DNA of 64,000 bases from Arabidopsis thaliana (lineage: Eukaryota; Streptophyta; Magnoliopsida; Brassicales; Brassicaceae), in assembly GCF_000001735.4 (NCBI RefSeq), contig NC_003070.9, forward strand, positions 9,796,001 through 9,860,000, given 5' to 3'. This document shows, piece after piece, positions 37,029-47,083 of this stretch. A model generated the notes under the pieces. The model did no database searches. It saw only the letters and a list, made by a program, of their open reading frames with translations, and was not told where the DNA came from. A program made the translations under genes and the position numbers. Each line of letters starts with the position of its first letter. Position 1 is the first letter of the stretch.

Positions 37029-38390
37029 TTACCCCAACTTTTCTTGCTCGAGCTTTTCAACTATAGCCTTCTTTTCATCATCAGAAAGGGACATGAACGT
37101 GAAAACAGATTTATCTCCGATATCATCCTTCAAAAACCAAACAAGATTATAGATGATTAGTATTATGACATTTTGGTACTTTCATAAATAGCAAAGACCT
37201 CTATGAAAGCTTGTACATGGCTTATCTTCAGAGAGGAACAATGTACCTTAATAGGCTGAGTAAACTTTCTTCCAGCAAATACTAGAAAGAGAGCCATCCA
37301 TGTTCCTAGCAACACCAGTTTTACCTCATCATTCATCAGACCACTCTGCAAATTCAATTTACCAATTTAAGTCAGGCCAATTTAACAAATACCAAGATCC
37401 CCCAAGTTAAGGAAATTTGAAGCTTTCTCTTTAGAGAAACGACGCAGCAGATTTGATCTCAGGAGTCTAGGCAGCTAAAGCAGGATATCTTAATCAAACA
37501 AGGTACTTTACCAAATGCCCAAGAAGAACTGAAGGTATGATGAATGTAAGAAGGCCAGCTTCTAGCTTTCCATAACAAAGACCTGCAGACAGAAATTACA
37601 TATCAAGAACATTGGCACGGTTAAAGATATGAAGCCTTATGCAGAAGCAAGATATTTACCTTCTTTGAAAACGAGTCCTGTGAGAGATGCGAATAGGGGA
37701 CCAACAAACCAAACAGCGGATGGATGATCAACGACATAATGAACCAAGTTATCACCAGCTGGTCTAGCAAGGGCTGCGTAAGTAGCGAAAGAACCAACAA
37801 AACCAAGTGCCCATAAAGCTTGAAGAGTCCTCTTAATCTCCGTAACATATATATGTATTAGAAACAGAGATAGCCCCAAACCACTAGCACCAACAAAGTA
37901 AAACAGATCATGGTTTTGCTTGATTGTTTCACTTAACCAAGAGTCTCCTGGTAAAAAGGCAGCAGAAGAAGCAGCTACAAAAGATGCAGCAGCAGTTACT
38001 AGTCCTGATCTGTACAAAATAACCTGAAGAGAAAAAGGTACTCATCAACAACTTGAGCTACCTCTAAACTACATGACTATGAGAATATGAACAAATTGGC
38101 CTAAAACTATCAAAAGGATTCAACTTTGAGGAACCCAAGTGTGAATTGGGCAGGAATCGTAAGGAGAGAAGAGAAGAGACCTCTTTGACATCGGCTTGGT
38201 CAATGGTCCAAGGACCGTAAACACCTTTGTAAACGGTTCCATCGACGGCTCCTTGCGAACTATTGCTCACAGCCTTAACGTTAGCCCTTCCTCTTCTCAC
38301 CCCAACTCTGGCCGTTAAAAACGCCGGCGATTTGTTGAAATAAGCCGGCGGTGTGACGAGTGTCGTCGTCGATAGCAAACGCGAGGCCAT
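37029..38390 (-). CDS. Ycf49-like (DUF2301) plastid integral membrane protein, 5 exons
   Basis: Exons 38390-38181, 38023-37660, 37582-37512, 37345-37247 and 37127-37029 give 280 aa. Residues 1-40 are rich in Ser/Thr/Ala/Arg with almost no acids and look like a chloroplast transit peptide. After the soluble GPWTIDQADVKE segment come several hydrophobic spans (about 72-95, 110-135, 140-160, 175-215 and 230-250), then a charged tail. The family matches the algal plastid and cyanobacterial Ycf49 protein, whose role is not established. It is head-to-tail with the UPF0426 gene, another plastid candidate, but each has its own spacer. The locus is probably At1g28140. Confidence 0.88.
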
Positions 38391-39121
38391 AAGTCACGAA
38401 TCGAATTCACAGAAGTCGTACCGGTTTGGTCTGGCATAGCTTGCTAGTGAGCCAGATTGATCAGAGGTATCAAAACGCGGTCGTTTGGTTATGAGTCTTA
38501 ATGTCTTATGACGTGGTTGGGTTGAATTGGTTGAAATAATCTGTGGTTATTATCATTTCATCGTCATGGACAAAATTCAACAGTAAGCTAAGAAATATCT
38601 CTTATGAAAAAGATCTTTTGATATTGTCTTTAGTTGTACATTTGGTCTCTTCCAAATTTGCGTAATGCAGAGACTTACCTGGATTCAGTAATCAGTACAA
38701 GTATCTCTGATTATCCACAAAAATGATTGTAATCTCATTGAAGATTCAACCAACAAAAATAAGTAGTAAGACCTACACTATAGCCACACAAATACCTATC
38801 TCAAATTTAGAGACTAGACTATGGATGATACAGAGTGAATGTAAAATCTTTGTGTTGTATAATTTGTCAGATTTTACGCCTCAATGCAAAAGCCATCTTG
38901 TTAGCTTGATTTGATTCGACTGATCTCCAACACTCTAGCACTGTTTAGATCATCACTATCTTGATTCAACTACCAGCAAAGAATGTCATACTCAAGGACA
39001 TGACATACCTCTGTAATGTAAAAGTTATACATAAGAGAGTCTGTTTCTTTCTACATAAAGAACACAGGGGTTACATACAAAAGGTCCTTGCAGATGGTAA
39101 ATACTGCAGAACCAAGACACC
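38391..39121. other. Spacer: Ycf49-like promoter and UPF0426 3' UTR
   Basis: About 730 bp. The left part must hold the promoter of the minus-strand Ycf49-like gene, the right part the UPF0426 3' end. Plus-strand frames at 38723-38914 and 38961-39143 have no support and the second overlaps the UPF0426 coding end. Confidence 0.5.
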
Positions 39122-39842
39122 TCATTCAATCTCTATCTGTTGAGGAGAGTCTTCATCATTGGAAACAACCCCATCTGCATCAACTTCTTCTTCTGTAATA
39201 CCCGAGGCTTCAACTGTTCGCGTCACCCAATCCTTGAGCGGCTCTTCGTTTAGATCAAGTCTTAGAAGTCCAGCAAACATCCCACCCAAGAATGCAATTG
39301 GCTCCTATACAAACAAACCACATTGAAACAGAGAGCATTTGATGCATCAATACTACCATCCAATATGAAAACAAACAATGTAACACTTATCTAAGGATAC
39401 ATATGTGAAACAAACAGACAAAAACCCTCCAAGATTGATCAACAAACAACACACAATCACATCACAAAATTGGGATATCAATTGCTTAATTGCTATCTGG
39501 AACAACTCATCCCAAGTACAGATTACGGAAAAAGAATCAATTTTGTCATCATCTATATAATTGTACCTTGAGAGCTTCGGAGAGAATGGGTTCTTGAGGG
39601 AGATTGAAACAAGATGATTTCGAAATTAGGGTTCTACGAGTCGGACGAAACCAAAGTTCATTGCTTTTGACTCCGGCGGAGAACTGAAAATTGTGACCCA
39701 CAAAAGAGAATTGTTAAACAGATTGTGTAATTAGAAAATCAAAATCAGAAGACGAAGAAGGAAGACGGACCTGGTGATGGTGAAGCTGAGAGACGACGAC
39801 ACCCGAGGACGGAGGACAAGTACAGATTAAGACAAAACCCAT
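39122..39842 (-). CDS. UPF0426 family small plastid protein, 3 exons
   Basis: Exons 39842-39771, 39683-39567 and 39304-39122 give 123 aa. The N-terminal 60 residues are Ser/Arg/Thr-rich and poor in acids, like a chloroplast transit peptide. The conserved mature part runs from EPILSEALKEPIAFLGGMFA through RLDLNEEPLKDWV, followed by an acidic tail. It is a plant and green-lineage family of unknown function; I recognise it as the UPF0426 protein (probably At1g28150). All three exon joins are phase 0. A GAA-rich run just upstream of the ATG (39843-39858 on the plus strand is CTT repeats) lies in the leader. Confidence 0.9.
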
Positions 39843-40256
39843 CTCTTCTTCTTCTTCTTCCTCGGCTCGGCTCAGAAATTATCTCTATCTCAAAAGACTG
39901 AACCAAGACCACAGTGATTTCTCAATCTTTATTTTATTATTTTTAATTTAATCAAACCTAATCTGAATTTTTTTAACCAGAAAATAAAAACGAAACAAAC
40001 CAGAAAATTGTGCATTTGCATTGAGGATTTGGGTTAAATCCGACGTTGTCCGTATCTAACATGAATTAGCCGAAATTTTCCGAATAAGCTGAAGATTAAT
40101 TGGTATTATTTGCGTAGGTTAGTACTTAGTAGTGTATATCATAAGGTCGGACAATTATATATTTGTATTTCTCTGTTTACAATCTATAATATTACAGTGA
40201 TGATATTTTGTGACTTCTTTTATACATAAACCGCATTCGTAACTGAATTTTGCTTT

Positions 40257-41580
40257 TCTATATAATAGTTCCAAAACTCCAAGAGAGAAGCTCATCTAAC
40301 GGGATTAAGTAAACTAATGGTTTCATTGGTTTGTATTTTTATGTCTTTTTCAACATTATTTCTTTCTAAGGGTTATTGTTTTCGGGGATTTTAATATGTT
40401 TGTTTGTTTAGTTTTCATAGATATTTTTTTCTATTGAAATGTGTAAATTTTTATATAATATATTTCAGTTGAAAGAAAAAAAACTAACTAAATTTAAATT
40501 TCAGAATATCTACATATACATTTTTGCAACCATTTTAGCAAATAAATCCTCTACTTGACACTTATTTACAATGGCATGCCATTGGCATTATTTTTTTTTT
40601 CCTTAATTATTTGATTTGATTTTTAATTTTTGATTTAATATATCAATCACATTATTCATTCAAATTTAATCCAAACAACTAACTTTAAATCAAATTCCTT
40701 AAAATTAGCTACACATGATTATTTAAATGATTATTAATATTATACTTTATTAAAAGGTAAATATTGTAATTATTTAAAGTTTATAAAACGTTTATAATAT
40801 TTATAAAATATAAAACTATATGTTACATATAGAGAAATATTTTAAATGTGAAATTTATAAAAATCAAATAACTATTTGAAAGACACATTTTAAATTTATT
40901 TGAATTATAAATCTTTTAATAAAAATATTATTTAAACAAAACAAAAAAAATAATGTTTAATTTCACCGAACGGGATTAGATGGTATGACAGGTTTAGAAT
41001 ATTAAAATATATGAACTTTATAAATTATAACAATTAAATAACCATTTAAAATAAAAAGTTTGAAATTGATTTGAATTATATATATTTAAAATTAAAGTAT
41101 TATTAAAACAAAAATAATAAAATAATATTTAATTTTATTGAACGGGGTTAGATGGTAGGACGAGTTTGAGTTGATAGTAATATGAGACAGTATACCTAGG
41201 ATGAAATCCATTAAATATGTTTAATTTCATTGAACGGAATTAGATGGTCAGACGGGTTTGAGTTTATAGTAATACGACACGTTATACAACGGGTGAAATC
41301 CTATAACTAACAATTAAAATACAATGATATAATTTAAAATATATGACAAAAAAAACAATCTTAACAAAAATCATATATAATTTTAAATTTTAAATTTTAA
41401 AAATCGACTTACGGTGTATTCCATGATAAAATCAAGGGATTGTACAATATATAGAAATTAGATTATATATTTATAAATACAAAACAATATGTTACATATA
41501 GATAATTTATAAAATAATATATTCTTAGTTACTTTTAATAAAATAAATAGTTCTGCGGTGTACCGCGGGTTAAAATCTAG
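40257..41580 (+). mobile_element. Non-autonomous Helitron (3' end clear, 5' end tentative)
   Basis: The 3' end has a hairpin (GCGGTGTACCGC, 41555-41566), then GGGTTAAAAT and terminal CTAG (41577-41580) followed by T: the same design as the terminus at 22.27 kb. The 5' boundary is placed at TCTATATAATAGTTCC (40257), which fits family-like starts but is preceded by T rather than A. The interior repeats a phrase three times (near 40970, 41141 and 41232) of the form GAACGG.(A/G)TTAGATGGT...GA. No coding capacity. Confidence 0.65.
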
Positions 41581-41900
41581 TATTAGATTAAAACTCTAAG
41601 ACCAAAACCAATATCATATGTAAATCATCTATATATTATAGATTAGTTAATTTTTACTTTGTGTACTATCATTCATTAAAGCAAAAATTAAAAAACCCGG
41701 AAAAACTCGACTAAATTGAAAATTCATTGAATATCAGTAGTATTTTTCAATCATATGATACTATTTTCTAGTGTTTTTCACTTTCTCGTTTATTTCGTGC
41801 TACTTAAGTATTGGTTGTATGGTTTGTGGAGCTTTAATGTGTATGTTCATTGATACATTTTGTATTATCGTTTTCAAATTAATAAAGAATGAAGATGTTA

Positions 41901-41903
<3 letters not shown>

Positions 41904-41938
<35 letters not shown>
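41904..41938. repeat. (TA)n microsatellite
   Basis: About 35 bases of uninterrupted alternating A/T. Confidence 0.9.
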
Positions 41939-41940
<2 letters not shown>

Positions 41941-42585
41941 GACATTATTCAGTAATAATTATACACAAAAGTAATTCATATTCACACGATATATCTCTTG
42001 TTTATTTTCTTTCTTGGATAACGAACATGTTCATGCTCATGCTACTAATCATTATAAAAGCATTGAGATTAGTCATATGAAACGCCACAAAAAAATAATT
42101 AAGAAGACGATAAGGAGTAGTTTTATATAGCAAAGTTTCTATATTAGAAATATAAATATCGCTTCCTTTTCAGTCCTTCAGTGTGAAATCATGTATATAA
42201 TTTGATATCTAATAAATCATGATTAAACGAAATGAAATTAATCATTTGGATCCGAAAGATTGCGAGACTTTGCAATCATGAGTATTGTAAAGCATGTGAT
42301 TAGCCCATCATTTGATCAAGTGGCACATATATATTCAAGGAAAACAAATGAATCCGAAAAGAGTCTAGGAAGTTCACATACTATATGATATAACATATTA
42401 ATTAGTACCGTTAATAAAAGAACTGAATTGAGAAGTTTACTCTTCCTGATTTTTGATTAAAATTTTTATATCATGACTAAATCGTTGTTGAATTGTAGAC
42501 CTATAGAAGTATATATACTGTGTATTATTTATCAAAAACAAAAATATAGTTCTGTTTGATAAATAGAAACTATACATAGTTGAAG

Positions 42586-42645
42586 TAACTATTGCATGTG
42601 TATTTGAAGGTAACTATTGCATGTGTGTATTGAAGGTAAGCACGT
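42586..42645. repeat. Short tandem repeat, unit about 27 bp
   Basis: GTAACTATTGCATGTGT..ATTTGAAG is repeated as GTAACTATTGCATGTGT..TATTGAAGG with small changes, followed by a partial third unit. Non-coding, about 750 bp upstream of ERF087. Confidence 0.75.
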
Positions 42646-43386
42646 TGAAGTAATTTTGTCATGTTCGAACTCAACCAATGAGTAGGTAAATACCACATGT
42701 ATACATGTATGATAAGGAAATAGTCTTTACCTTAAGTTACATGCCTCTATGATTCAAATTGATTGCCAAAATTATTTTAAAACCAAAATGGCGAAAGATA
42801 AACCGATTTTGGAAGACGTAGAAAAAAAGATAACGATTCATATGGACGATTAGTTGCTAACAAACTTGCATACATCCAGTAATTTTTTTTTTGTTTGGTT
42901 TTAAACAAAAGAAACTGATAATCAACGTTCATAATTGAAAGCCAAAACGTCTTACAAGTTACAAGTGATCATAAGTAGGCGCAAGGAATCTCACGCTCCT
43001 ACAAATAATAGCAGGCCTAAAATTAAAATAAAAGAAAAAAAGTTTGGAAAAAGAAAAAGAAAAAATCCATTGCAGATTGGTTCATAGTCCTGCATGATTC
43101 ACTAGGGCCAATCCTAAAAGCAACTAACTCATTTCACTTTCACTTATGATTAGATGGTGATGATCATCTGATTTTGCACATTTCCATGTGACCCACTTTT
43201 TGTATCTTAAAAAATTCCAAAAGGGACCTTTAGAATAAAAGAGAGGGTCCCTACACAAACACATAGTGAAGGTGATCTATTTAAGCACACCCATATTCAT
43301 TGTTCAAACATAACCAAATCCATCATTTCTAGTTATCTTTCTATCATTTTACATTTTGACTATTTGATAAACTATAGTAATTAGCT

Positions 43387-44124
43387 ATGGAGTTCAATGG
43401 TAATTTGAATGCCGGTTCTTGCTCTAGATCAAAAAAGAGTCATAGGCAAAAGCAGCAACAACCGCAGCCACAGCCACAACAACATATTGAAGAAATAAAG
43501 TATGTAGGAGTGAGGAGGAGGCCATGGGGAAGATATGCAGCTGAGATAAGAAACCCGACGACGAAAGAGAGGTATTGGCTAGGTACTTTTGACACGGCCG
43601 AGGAGGCTGCATTGGCTTATGATAGAGCCGCACGGTCCATAAGAGGCTTGACTGCTCGAACCAACTTTGTCTACTCCGATATGCCTCGTGGCTCCTCAGT
43701 AACTTCCTTTGTGTCTCCTGATGAATCCCAACGTTTCATTTCCGAGTTATTCAACCCTCCAAGCCAACTAGAAGCTACTAACAGCAACAATAACAACAAT
43801 AACAATCTCTACTCATCGACCAACAACCAAAACCAGAACTCTATTGAGTTCTCATACAATGGGTGGCCTCAGGAGGCTGAATGTGGTTATCAATCTATAA
43901 CCAGTAATGCTGAGCATTGTGATCATGAGCTTCCACCTCTTCCTCCCAGTACTTGTTTTGGAGCTGAACTGAGGATTCCGGAGACGGATAGCTATTGGAA
44001 TGTTGCGCATGCAAGCATAGACACGTTTGCCTTCGAGCTTGATGGCTTTGTGGATCAAAACAGTCTTGGTCAGAGTGGAACAGAAGGGTTTAATTCTTTA
44101 CCCTCCACATTCTTCTACCAATAA
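43387..44124 (+). CDS. ERF087: Ethylene-responsive transcription factor ERF087 (AP2/ERF)
   Basis: A single-exon gene of 245 aa, as usual for ERFs. The AP2 DNA-binding domain spans about residues 38-96: [17 protein letters not shown] (beta strands, with the Ala14 position of ERF type), [20 protein letters not shown] and RGLTARTNF. It is preceded by a basic and Gln/Pro-rich N-terminus (14-33) and followed by a Ser/Asn-rich low-complexity region with an Asn run (about 134-142). The domain should bind GCC-box-like DNA in the nucleus. Domain type and layout fit the LEP/PUCHI group of developmental regulators. No classical EAR motif (LxLxL or DLNxxP) is seen. A TATTTAAG element lies about 100 bp upstream. 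The locus is probably At1g28160. Confidence 0.95.
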   Translation: MEFNGNLNAGSCSRSKKSHRQKQQQPQPQPQQHIEEIKYVGVRRRPWGRYAAEIRNPTTKERYWLGTFDTAEEAALAYDRAARSIRGLTARTNFVYSDMPRGSSVTSFVSPDESQRFISELFNPPSQLEATNSNNNNNNNLYSSTNNQNQNSIEFSYNGWPQEAECGYQSITSNAEHCDHELPPLPPSTCFGAELRIPETDSYWNVAHASIDTFAFELDGFVDQNSLGQSGTEGFNSLPSTFFYQ

Positions 44125-45331
44125 CAGTCATGAGTTGTCCAAGTTTGTGTCTTTGTTCTTTGGTATTTCTTTTGTTATCACTGTCCTTTTCGCCTTTATA
44201 ATGGAGTGGAATGAGAGATATCAAGTGTCTCTCTCTCGCTTGTAGAGTTTATGTTTCTTTGAAAATTTATCAAATGTTTTGTTATTGTCGCTTACCAAAT
44301 GCAAGACTCTCTTGATTAGTACTTGTAAACTTTGTGTAACGCATACGATTGTGATTGCTTCAAAATCTATTTATTTTTCGGTCCATATACCTTTTGATGA
44401 TATTGATTTTAAGGTGTAACTGGCTAACTAGCACGATTAAGGTTTTTCAATTAGATAATTAGTATCGGAGGAAAATAAAAAATACCATAAATTAAAAAGT
44501 ACCACAATCTTAAGTTTTGCTTTAAACATACCATCACTAATTGTTATCTCAATAGCACCATAAATTATTGTGTGAAAGAAAATATTGGTTTACCCTAAAC
44601 ACAATATAAACAATATACACAATCTTGATTTGTGACTCATGATGTCTATCATTTGTTACTACTTTTGTGTCGAATTCGGTTTGATACATATAATTAAGAA
44701 CAGTGATGTGAAACCAAAACGAATAGCATTTGCAGTTGAACATTTGATGGGTATAATATATTACATGTCACATTCTTGGGCGTTTTTAATTAATTATTAT
44801 TAACACCATATGACTACGACGATTTCTTTCGCATGCCACTGAGGTGAAGATATATGACTAATAACAACTGAATTAATTATATTTGTTTTGATTAGAAACA
44901 TTTTATTGTAATTATTGTAACATAGATCTGCAGCGTATAGAGAAGAGACTATGTTTTAGTCTAAAGCTACAAAAAAAGTTAATTGTTGTATAGCTTGTAT
45001 CGCTCAGCAACTCACTGTACTATCTCTTGATTCATGACATCATTAGTTGTTGCATGTTAGAACTTAGAAGAATCCAGAATTCAAATTAATTAAACCAAAT
45101 TGTCTTTATCTATCTACCATGTTGCCAAATATAGTATTCTTTTCTACTAAAAATACTACTACTAGTCACGTTGCAAAATTTCCTTTTCAGGCCACAATTT
45201 AATGAAATCTCTTAACTACTACTACTCTTTAAATAATCATATCGTTAACATAGCGTTATTAAGCAACACAACAATCAATTATTATGCTTTGCAATCTGAA
45301 AATCCAAAACACATAGAAAAAAAGAAAAAAA
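44125..45331. other. Spacer between ERF087 and SOT7, with a SOT7 3'-flank-like block
   Basis: About 1.2 kb. The first 200 bp are likely ERF087 3' UTR. Bases about 44625-44835 resemble the sequence just after SOT7 (46358-46600). CTTTAAATAAT near 45226 could be the SOT7 TATA element. No gene. Confidence 0.6.
44625..44835 (+). repeat. Copy A of a block duplicated on both sides of SOT7
   Basis: Shares, in order, TTTGTGA.TCATGATGTCTATC, AATTCGGTTT, AACCAAAACGAATAG, CACATT-like, and ACCATAT..CTACGACGA phrases with 46358-46600. In the second copy these directly follow the SOT7 stop, so here they look like the 3' flank of a vanished sulfotransferase copy. Confidence 0.75.
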
Positions 45332-46312
45332 ATGGATGAGACCAAGATCCCAAAGAAACTGCAAAGCGATGACGAAGAAAACATAAGTTTGATTTCTTCA
45401 CTTCCCTTTGACGTAGATTTCGACAGCACGAAGCTCTTCAAATACCAAGGATGTTGGTACGACGACAAAACTCTGCAAGGAGTCCTCAATTTTCAAAGAG
45501 GTTTCGAGCCACAAGACACCGATATAATTATTGCTTCGTTCCCCAAATCTGGCACTACTTGGCTCAAAGCTCTCACGGTAGCTCTCCTCGAGAGATCCAA
45601 ACAGAAACACTCTTCTGATGATCATCCTCTTCTACTTGATAATCCTCATGGACTGGTACCATTCCTCGAGCTCAGGCTGTTCACTGAGACCTCGAAACCA
45701 GATCTGACCAGTATCTCATCGTCGCCGAGGTTATTTTCGACTCATGTGGCGTTCCAAACGCTGCGAGAGGCTCTCAAAAACTCTCCTTGTAAGATCGTTT
45801 ACGTGTGGAGGAACGTGAAAGACGTACTGGTGTCGTTTTGGTATTTCAACAGCGCAAAACTAAAGATAGAAGAGGAGAGAAGCATTTTGGATTCAATGTT
45901 CGAGTCCTTTTGCAGAGGAGTTATCAATTACGGACCATCCTGGGAACATGTCTTGAACTATTGGAGAGCAAGCTTGGAAGACTCCAAGAATGTGCTTTTC
46001 TTGAAGTACGAGGAGTTAAAAACAGAACCTCGCGTGCAGCTGAAGAGACTTGCCGAGTTCTTGGATTGTCCTTTTACGGTGGAAGAAGAAGAGAGGGGAT
46101 CAGTGGAAGAGATCTTGGACCTTTGCTCATTGCGTAACTTGAAGAATTTGGAGATCAACAAGACCGGAAAAACGCTTAGGGGGGCCGATCACAAGATTTT
46201 TTTTCGTAAAGGGGAAGTCGGTGACTCGAAGAATCATCTGACTCCTGAAATGGAGAAGATAATTGACATGATCACTGAGGAGAAATTTGAAGGTTCGGAT
46301 TTGAAATTCTGA
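45332..46312 (+). CDS. SOT7: Cytosolic sulfotransferase SOT7
   Basis: An intronless gene of 326 aa, typical for plant soluble sulfotransferases. The 5'-phosphosulfate loop is PKSGTTWLKAL (71-81); the catalytic base is His138 in FSTHV; the 3'-phosphate site is VYVWRNVKDVLVSFW (Arg160, Ser168); and the C-terminal PAPS motif is FRKGEVGD (291-298). It would transfer sulfate from PAPS to a hydroxyl of a small molecule in the cytosol. The acceptor is unknown to me; relatives act on flavonols, brassinosteroids, hydroxyjasmonate or desulfoglucosinolates. All core residues are intact. A similar sequence block lies both upstream and downstream, suggesting a former tandem array. The locus is probably At1g28170. 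Confidence 0.95.
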   Translation: MDETKIPKKLQSDDEENISLISSLPFDVDFDSTKLFKYQGCWYDDKTLQGVLNFQRGFEPQDTDIIIASFPKSGTTWLKALTVALLERSKQKHSSDDHPLLLDNPHGLVPFLELRLFTETSKPDLTSISSSPRLFSTHVAFQTLREALKNSPCKIVYVWRNVKDVLVSFWYFNSAKLKIEEERSILDSMFESFCRGVINYGPSWEHVLNYWRASLEDSKNVLFLKYEELKTEPRVQLKRLAEFLDCPFTVEEEERGSVEEILDLCSLRNLKNLEINKTGKTLRGADHKIFFRKGEVGDSKNHLTPEMEKIIDMITEEKFEGSDLKF

Positions 46313-46357
46313 GATATGTGTATTCTATGTTTTCTTTGATGTTCATTGTTCTTTTCT

Positions 46358-46600
46358 TCATTTGTGATTCATGATGTCTATCTATCATGCATTCGCTTCT
46401 ACTCTGGTGTAAAATTCGGTTTCATTTACCTAAGAGCAATGATTTGCAACCAAAACGAATAGAGCTTGGGATTTAGAACTGATGGCAAATATTAGTGTAC
46501 ACGAGTATATCGAATTTACAGCCGTTGGGATGGTGGAACACATTACATTAGACAATATTGGCCGTTATATTCGTGAAGACCATATAGCTACGACGAGTTA
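46358..46600 (+). repeat. Copy B of the block duplicated around SOT7
   Basis: Begins about 45 bp after the SOT7 stop and aligns with 44625-44835 in order and orientation, with roughly three quarters identity judged by eye. Confidence 0.75.
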
Positions 46601-46982
46601 TTTAGCATTTCCATTAAAATTTATGAAACAAGGTAGTGGATGACTACTAAGTATTAACCAATGTTTAAAAAATCGCAAGTCAGTAGCTAAACGTTTGATA
46701 GGGGATTAGCGCCTAGATCGATTAATTCGGATTTACTTGGGGTGTAGGCGTTAGCACATTATTAACTTATTTTTTAAAATATTTTTCATAATTAAATTTA
46801 TGATAAAGCATTAATTGGTTGTAAAATATGAAATGGTAAAGACATTACCTTTTATTTTAATGTTGAGATATATATACCTTTCTGTGTGGTTTAATTGTGC
46901 TTTATTTGACCAAAGTACATTGTGTTGTTATGTTTACTTGATTCCATGATCATTGGAAAATACTCAACTATTATCTTGTAAT

Positions 46983-47004
46983 CAAGCATCAAGCATCAAG
47001 CATC
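46983..47004. repeat. AAGCATC x3 short tandem repeat
   Basis: CAAGCATCAAGCATCAAGCA: three direct copies of a seven-base unit, about 80 bp beyond the helicase stop. Confidence 0.85.
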
Positions 47005-47083
47005 AGTTGCAATAAATAAATAAAATTGTATACTTTAATTATACTGAATAAAGTCTTCGTTAGATAGCAGTGACACCAAATCC

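Larger units (their letters stand above)
41581..43270. other. Intergenic region and ERF087 promoter
   Basis: About 1.7 kb, AT-rich. It holds a (TA)n microsatellite (41904-41938), a short tandem repeat around 42590-42640, and the ERF087 upstream region with a TATTTAAG element at about 43279. The frame at 41771-41974 runs through the TA repeat and is not a gene. Confidence 0.5.
46313..47083. other. Spacer between SOT7 and the helicase copy
   Basis: About 770 bp between convergent genes. It contains copy B of the SOT7-flanking duplication (46358-46600), a stretch around 46660-46760 with GCGCCTAGATCGATTAATTC that looks like a dispersed repeat I cannot name, and a small AAGCATC triplication at 46983-47004. 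Confidence 0.5.

Noticed and set aside
41771..41974. 67-codon frame with an Ile-Tyr repeat
   Set aside because: It translates a (TA)n microsatellite.
43424..43633. Antisense frame rich in Val/Ala within ERF087
   Set aside because: Product of the CAG/CCA-rich Gln/Pro codons of the sense frame.
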